Part shown: positions 59,501 to 64,000 of the stretch, piece after piece | How positions within the stretch are numbered: position 1 is the first letter of the stretch | Layout: each line of letters starts with the position of its first letter | NCBI RefSeq assembly: GCF_000146165.2 | Contig: NC_004347.2 | Location: 4,201,029-4,265,028 of the forward strand | Reading direction: 5' to 3' | Origin: Shewanella oneidensis MR-1 | GTDB taxonomy: Bacteria > Pseudomonadota > Gammaproteobacteria > Enterobacterales > Shewanellaceae | Length of the DNA stretch: 64,000 nt | The notes under the pieces: generated by a model | The model's input: only the letters and a program-made list of their open reading frames with translations | Databases searched by the model: none | Told to the model about the DNA's origin: nothing | Program-made: the position numbers and the translations under genes

Positions 59501-60275
59501 CAGTCAAAGTTGAGCGAGTAAATAACGTAGCATCACCAGCAACGTAGAAACTGCCTTGTACTTTAGAATCTGTTTGCAATTCCAATTCTCTACCAACATA
59601 GATATCTGTAGTACTCGAAGCATTAAATACTGATGTATCTGATGTTGTAAAAGTACCTCTCACATAAAACTGAGTATTGCCTGTACCAATGATATTAATC
59701 GCACCTAAGCTAAGATTAAGATCACCATCTATGATATACGTTTTTCCCGCCCTTAATGTCATTGTGCCATTCTGGTAGAATGTCACGCTTTTAAACACAT
59801 AAGCATCATAGGCGTCAGAAACAGTGACGCTACCGCCATTGACTTCAACATTACCGATATCCCAGCGAGTTGTATCAAACTTGGCACCATATCCCAAAGT
59901 GACGCCCAGCTCCACCGATGGTGTTGTCCAACTTGCCACTGTTGAATTACTGTTAATAGAACTATTTGTTTTATCAAGTATATCGGGAATAGCCTTGGCT
60001 AAACTTGGAATTCCACTGACTTTACACTGACCAATACCACACGAAGAATTATTCACTCCGTTAGGTTTGGCTTTTTTAAAACACACATCTAGGTTGTCAT
60101 AATTAACAACCATAGATTGGTTTTGCATTTCTAACTGCCCATTAGAACTAAAACTCTGTATTGGCCCTGGAAATACGCTGCCACAATCAATCGCTGCATG
60201 TGAAGACATCATTGTCATTAGCAATATTGCCAACACGGAAAATAATTGAGTACCAATCCCAAATGCTCTAACCAC
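56502..60275 (-). CDS. mshQ: MSHA biogenesis protein MshQ
   Basis: 1257 residues with an N-terminal signal peptide (ending near SSHA) and many cysteines. A beta-helix-like segment (about 130-270, ...FYVRGTFTTSDTSVFNA...) is followed by a lectin-like jelly-roll (about 285-490) with GGDGVAVILSDA and GGWLGVGLDEYGNFS, then the large MshQ-specific C-terminal part. MshQ is the last gene of MSHA clusters and is thought to be a surface or pilus-associated adhesin-like protein. It overlaps mshP by 8 bases. Confidence 0.9.
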   Translation of the reverse strand: MVRAFGIGTQLFSVLAILLMTMMSSHAAIDCGSVFPGPIQSFSSNGQLEMQNQSMVVNYDNLDVCFKKAKPNGVNNSSCGIGQCKVSGIPSLAKAIPDILDKTNSSINSNSTVASWTTPSVELGVTLGYGAKFDTTRWDIGNVEVNGGSVTVSDAYDAYVFKSVTFYQNGTMTLRAGKTYIIDGDLNLSLGAINIIGTGNTQFYVRGTFTTSDTSVFNASSTTDIYVGRELELQTDSKVQGSFYVAGDATLFTRSTLTGRLSAQNVRMFSNSKVIYDTSPALECFTDDFSRTSLGNDWAIKVLGSSTPPSIVSNRLRITPASGNQATASTFQRLFPAENNLVTVEFDYYAWSPSSGTGGDGVAVILSDAAVTPQPGSFGGALGYAQRNDGTPGFAGGWLGVGLDEYGNFSNPNEGKVGRPATLPYFRPQSVTLRGSAAASYTYLAGTAANLNPRVDVRSTSTAAPNHKYRIKVDSTIPSQAWVSVERDVRNGQGYQVLVPAFNARAIPNQGAVPEDFYLSFTGSTGGANNNHEIDNFKVCALKSRPVGQQVHHFEFDYSSSPLTCKAETMAIRACANANCSQLFTDPVTAQLSLNPNANGAWYVGGVNTPSVNFVNGLATASLRYNVSTPPVTIGVSSSIPSTIAGSNTLCRKGSGPLNTASCTLSFAESGFIFDVPDKLANKPTSINISAVRKSNSSLECVPAFGNATKNVGFWSTYVSPSSIPSALQQAITIKGNVTGAITAIGKTQALRTQIPLRFTNGVASLEINYPDAGRVQLDARLDGTGEDTGLVMTGSDQFVSVPAGLCVKAADASAYCPSADMSCNAYRKAGQNFGMTLQAMAWEKDGDTDFCSGNLSTPNFIDAQMKLASDVVAPSIANGGHDGVLGMTSYSHTAQTNNLNTISNQSISDVGVFQIAAQATPNYLGTASSLNIPIGYSANIGRFVPDRFLVGDISVLPACGGFSYMAQPFPMSMSIKALNIGGAVTQNYFPPFSHASAKLVGENNNNGVDLQSRLSALPVNAASWNQGVATVDGSYRANVSRMTPNIAANQYQDGPFELLDIGVQLMDNDPRPNGLYSYVALADMDAASTGTCTNCNARKITTQILRHGRVVMDNTYGPETEILKMPTRAEYWNGTNWVLNGDDSCTIATYGLGSQVDNAGLGYNFDPDLAAGQSINRTGASLAFQAGQFDLLWRAVTSSGNLYRGQVTAPLDVPTWLEWYWNWNGVTPSSLSDPRASGFFGRYRGHDRIIYWREVN

Positions 60276-60723
60276 GGGCTTCTACCTCTACTTGACGGCT
60301 AACACGGGTTTCACCACTTTCGCATACCGCTGTGCTATTAATTCGATACTGAGTTATGGCGCCAACCGAATACGCAGAGCAACTTAACCCAACGCTACAG
60401 GCATGAAAGCCAACAACAGCTGGCGGCGTCCAAGTGTTTGAAACACTTGCACATGTTGGAGTGAAGTTTGCCGCCGCATTCAGCGGAAATAATTGCGCCA
60501 ATGCAGCATCAGCACCGCTGTTGGCCGCAGCTAAAGCGCGAGTCCCCCACACTTCTTGGGTTAATCCAGTATCCGCATCTTCAACAATATTGATTAACGC
60601 AGCCGCCAGTAAAAACATGACGGTAATGACAAAAATGCCGATGACTAAAGCACTGCCACCTTGGCGGTGAGCGGGGTACGGGCAATATGTTGAGCGTGAT
60701 AGGCTAAATAAGTTAAGGGACAT
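60268..60723 (-). CDS. mshP: MSHA biogenesis protein MshP
   Basis: 151 residues. It is a minor-pilin-like protein: a basic N-terminus, then GGSALVIGIFVITVMFLLAA as the membrane helix (resembling PilX-type proteins without a strict prepilin Glu5 motif), and TGLTQEVWGTRALAAANSGA typical of MshP. It overlaps mshO by 11 bases. It probably helps form the pilus tip or initiation complex. Confidence 0.88.
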   Translation of the reverse strand: MSLNLFSLSRSTYCPYPAHRQGGSALVIGIFVITVMFLLAAALINIVEDADTGLTQEVWGTRALAAANSGADAALAQLFPLNAAANFTPTCASVSNTWTPPAVVGFHACSVGLSCSAYSVGAITQYRINSTAVCESGETRVSRQVEVEARG

Positions 60724-61561
60724 TGATCACCTGCACTTGATGTCGATACTGAAATGTCTCGCCATTAACATTAAATCGTGGCTGTAGATGCACCATCGCA
60801 TTATTGACTAGACTCGACGGCGTTAAGATCAACGGTAAATCAGCACTACTGGTTAAGGCATTTGCGATACCTTGTGCCATCAACACGCCAGACCCCATAT
60901 CCGCAGGTACTGGCTGGCTAGCAGTCAACCCATAACCAGTATAACGCGTTAAGATTAACTCATTACTGGATGGCGCTTTTTCAAAGCAATAACTGACGGG
61001 GGCAGAAGCAAAATAGATCCGTTGGCGCGGAGAAGCTTCGGCAAATCTTGCGCTAGCCGTAAAGGTTAAGTTCACTTGATTAGCAGCGGTGCTAATGCTG
61101 TTTATCTGCGCACGTTTTTGCCTAGCACTGTTATACACATCGCTATCGGTCAAAGGATAAATCCAAGCATATTGGTTAACCGCAATATCACTGGCCACAT
61201 TATCTAAAATAACGGTTCCTGTTAAGGCTGCAGCCCCCGGCGCAATCGGCATCGCTAAATAGGTGGTGCTCGCCTCGATGGGAACAAACTCTACACATTG
61301 ATAAGTGAGATTATTGCCATTAAGTCGCACACTGTTAGGCAGCGCGCTCCTTAGTTCACGGGTTATACGCTCAATGGCAAAACGGCTTTGACTTAACACT
61401 TGGTCGACCGAACTCGACTCCACAAAAATCCGCGTGCCGAAAATGATAAAGCTACTCACCCCAACCACAAGAATGCCTAAGATAAGGATCGCTGTGACCA
61501 TTTCAACTAAGGTAAAACCCCGCGAGCATTGATGCTTACGCTTAACGGATAAAGAGCCCAT
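60713..61561 (-). CDS. mshO: MSHA minor pilin MshO
   Basis: 282 residues. The prepilin motif is RGFTLVEMVTAILILGILVV (cleavage after Gly15). It is followed by a globular domain with VLSQSRFAIERITRELRSALPNSV, a PilW-type signature. It shares one base with the mshD stop. The order mshC-D-O-P-Q is intact. Confidence 0.9.
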   Translation of the reverse strand: MGSLSVKRKHQCSRGFTLVEMVTAILILGILVVGVSSFIIFGTRIFVESSSVDQVLSQSRFAIERITRELRSALPNSVRLNGNNLTYQCVEFVPIEASTTYLAMPIAPGAAALTGTVILDNVASDIAVNQYAWIYPLTDSDVYNSARQKRAQINSISTAANQVNLTFTASARFAEASPRQRIYFASAPVSYCFEKAPSSNELILTRYTGYGLTASQPVPADMGSGVLMAQGIANALTSSADLPLILTPSSLVNNAMVHLQPRFNVNGETFQYRHQVQVINVP

Positions 61562-62127
61562 TAGTAATTGCTCCTCACCAGATTGTAAGTGATCACTTCG
61601 TTATCCGGGGTAGTGACATTAATGGTCACTAACTTGGTATTAGGCGCGGCCCCATAAGTAACAGTCACACTTAGTTGATAGTTGGGATACGCCTCTGCAT
61701 AGGTTTGGCTAGAATTGAGCATAGCGTCGTTTTGGCTTAAGCCGTGATAATCGTCCACATCGTTAAAATCGTTACGGCCTTCGCCTGCTTCAGGCCCCAA
61801 TGTGGCTGAACAGCTACTGCCTAATGGACTCCCACAGGCGGGCACACCGCCATTGGCATTAGTATTTTGGTCATAACGTTTGCCCCAGACTTCATTCATT
61901 ACCGAATGGGCCAGTTCAGCACTTTTTACTCGATGTAAAGTCTTGGCCGCGCGATCCGCCTGCGGAAATAACATGCTGCTGAGCATCACAATAGCAATGG
62001 CTATTACCAGCATGCCGACCACGAGTTCGATTAAGGTAAAACCCTGTTGCCGGATTGTATTTTGAGCGGCGTTTGGGGATGTATCTATCGATGTTTTCAT
62101 TGAAAACAGCCGAGGATTAATTCGCAT
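61561..62127 (-). CDS. mshD: MSHA minor pilin MshD
   Basis: 188 residues from ATG 62127, with GAGGG upstream, overlapping the mshC end by 11 bases. An ATG at 62100 is an alternative. The prepilin motif [20 protein letters not shown] comes after a leader unusually long for a prepilin. Then AAKTLHRVKSAELAHSVMNEVW, characteristic of MshD. Confidence 0.88.
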   Translation of the reverse strand: MRINPRLFSMKTSIDTSPNAAQNTIRQQGFTLIELVVGMLVIAIAIVMLSSMLFPQADRAAKTLHRVKSAELAHSVMNEVWGKRYDQNTNANGGVPACGSPLGSSCSATLGPEAGEGRNDFNDVDDYHGLSQNDAMLNSSQTYAEAYPNYQLSVTVTYGAAPNTKLVTINVTTPDNEVITYNLVRSNY

Positions 62128-62593
62128 AAATATAACCCTCGCTGGAGATGTTAATGACCAGAGTATCATTGGCAATCACTTTAATGCATGAGCCATTACA
62201 AGCCAGCGAAGGTCTACCATTAATATCAAAATCAAGATTGAAACTATTTGCGCTATTGCCAGTGAGCACTAACTGTGCACCACCTTGAAAGGCTTGGGTA
62301 TATAACGGATTGGGTGCCAGTGCCGCACCTGTGCAACCAGCACTATTACGGCTTGCAAACTGGCTCACCTGATAACCCGTAGTCGAAACCGCAACACGGA
62401 AGCATCTGTCAGTATTATTTAACGCTTTTTGCTGAACTTGGCGCAGCTCAGCCATAAATTCATTACGTAGACTAAAGGCACTATAGGAGGACTGGCTAAA
62501 TAAGCGCGGCAATACCGTCACCGACAAAATCCCAATCAGGATAATGGTGGTCACAAGTTCGACTAAGGTAAATCCAGCCTGTTTCGCCATCAA
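62117..62593 (-). CDS. mshC: MSHA minor pilin MshC
   Basis: 158 residues. The prepilin motif AGFTLVELVTTIILIGILSV has a short leader (Gly at 7). The mature part has four cysteines, two near CFRVAVSTTGY and SAGC, and two near the C-terminus (LACNGSCIKV). It follows mshA after a terminator, so expression is probably lower than the major pilin. Confidence 0.88.
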   Translation of the reverse strand: MMAKQAGFTLVELVTTIILIGILSVTVLPRLFSQSSYSAFSLRNEFMAELRQVQQKALNNTDRCFRVAVSTTGYQVSQFASRNSAGCTGAALAPNPLYTQAFQGGAQLVLTGNSANSFNLDFDINGRPSLACNGSCIKVIANDTLVINISSEGYIYAN

Positions 62594-62735
62594 AAATTAG
62601 CCATTGTTGATATAAGGTTCTAGGTTCAGTTTCTACCAACTTGATTAGTAAGGCAAATATTTCGCACAACCAAGATAAATAATACGTAAATTCAATTTAT
62701 TAGAACTAAAAAAATCAATAGATTATCGACCTAAA

Positions 62736-62760
62736 AAAAAGGCCTGCTAGGCAGGCCTTT
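62736..62760 (-). terminator. Terminator between mshA and mshC
   Basis: AAAGGCCTGC / GCAGGCCTTT (62738-62747, 62751-62760) with a 3-base loop, followed on the minus strand by T residues. It would cut most mshA transcripts before mshCDOPQ. Confidence 0.85.
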
Positions 62761-62774
62761 TTCCGTAATTCAAA

Positions 62775-63296
<522 letters not shown>

Positions 63297-63375
63297 CTAC
63301 CCTTTTTTGAGAACCAATTAACTTAAGTAACTTAAAAACAAACTACTTAAAAGATAAACCAAATAAAACATTAAA

Positions 63376-63993
63376 TTAAGGCGTAAATGGTGTTTGAGTG
63401 AAGCTTAATACTTTACCCGTACCTGGATTATAAACCACCCCTTTAGCTCCTGTGGTAGATAAGTCAGGGGCTGGAGAGGGTACACCCGTGGTTTGGTTTA
63501 ACACTAGTGAGGCTACTTGGTGATAAACACATAAATCCAAACCACTCACGGCTGCTCCGGTAATCGAATTAGCACTGCCACCTGCGCCATCAATCACACG
63601 CACTGTATAGCGTTGATTACGCGCATCTTGAGAATACAATACGTTACGCGGTGCACTTTGCAGTACCGTATTAAATACCTGCTGACAGCTTGCATCTGTC
63701 ATGGCTGTAGCATCGGTACCCGATGTCCCCGTGGGATAACCAAAACGTGGGTCGAGGGATACTGAGGTACCGTCTAAGATCACACTGCTATTTTGGCGAC
63801 CGTCGACTTCCCATTGTGAGCGCACAAAACTCACCGCAGTCGATAAACCACCAGCCACACCGTCCACACTGGCATCTTCAGCATCGTCAGTGACATTTAA
63901 AAACCGTGGGATCGCTGTTGCCGCTAACAAACCCAAAATGACGATCACTATGACCAGTTCAATCAATGAAAAACCATTTTGCTTCGTCTTCAT
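63376..63993 (-). CDS. mshB: MSHA pilin-like protein MshB
   Basis: 205 residues. The prepilin motif NGFSLIELVIVIVILGLLAA has Gly7 as the processing site. AIPRFLNVTDDAEDASVDGVAGGLSTAVSFVRSQWEV is typical of MshB. Two cysteines (near SCQQVF and LCVYH) may form a disulfide. It is directly upstream of mshA, as in Vibrio and Shewanella. Earlier msh genes lie outside the window. Confidence 0.92.
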   Translation of the reverse strand: MKTKQNGFSLIELVIVIVILGLLAATAIPRFLNVTDDAEDASVDGVAGGLSTAVSFVRSQWEVDGRQNSSVILDGTSVSLDPRFGYPTGTSGTDATAMTDASCQQVFNTVLQSAPRNVLYSQDARNQRYTVRVIDGAGGSANSITGAAVSGLDLCVYHQVASLVLNQTTGVPSPAPDLSTTGAKGVVYNPGTGKVLSFTQTPFTP

Positions 63994-64000
63994 TAGTCTC

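Overview
The window looks like a chromosomal segment of a Shewanella-type gammaproteobacterium. The evidence is the MSHA pilus cluster running into mreBCD-maf-rng-yhdP-nit-tldD, a PsrABC polysulfide/thiosulfate reductase, multiheme-type cytochromes c, a metF-metL-metB//metJ cluster, and several families of short noncoding repeats. No tRNA, rRNA, CRISPR array or transposase gene was seen.

Layout. 1-1443: a tsdBA-like pair of diheme cytochromes c, with tsdA cut by the window edge. 1635-4575: a MarR-controlled HlyD/DUF2955 efflux operon with a striking double operator and a MITE at its 3' end. 4735-6639: a Cache-type chemoreceptor. 6688-11922: methionine regulon genes with tandem MetJ boxes. 12019-12762: a TSUP (TauE/SafE) permease. 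12914-16722: psrABC. 17179-18020: two repeat elements and a pentapeptide-repeat protein. 18675-19778: purC. 19937-22834: an A/T-rich gene for an unknown 718-residue membrane protein, enclosed by two inverted copies of a roughly 263-bp structured repeat. 23019-26619: a methyltransferase, a SIMPL protein and rimO. 26802-27330: a nested MITE, then arfA carrying its regulatory hairpin. 27604-30756: a periplasmic binding protein and an OprC-like copper receptor. 30874-35421: pmbA, darP and an Ig-repeat lipoprotein. 35476-36896: putrescine importer puuP, preceded by a translationally coupled 30-codon small ORF. 37430-39619: a GH18 chitinase. 39779-44615: a TolC/HlyD/two-ABC-permease export operon with no ATPase gene. 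44749-56159: tldD, nit, yhdP, rng, maf, mreDCB. 56502-63993: mshQ, P, O, D, C, A, B.

How the genes work together. Inorganic and organic sulfur metabolism cluster in the first 17 kb: thiosulfate/tetrathionate conversion, methionine synthesis, possible sulfite or sulfonate transport, and thiosulfate or polysulfide respiration. TldD and PmbA, which form one protease, are both present but lie apart. The right-hand third is the conserved cell-shape and type IV MSHA pilus block, all on the minus strand.

The points most worth following up are the covarying inverted repeats around the 718-residue gene, the small ORF fused by ATGA overlap to puuP, the arfA coding-region hairpin, and a TA-targeting MITE family that supplies stop codons to two different genes.
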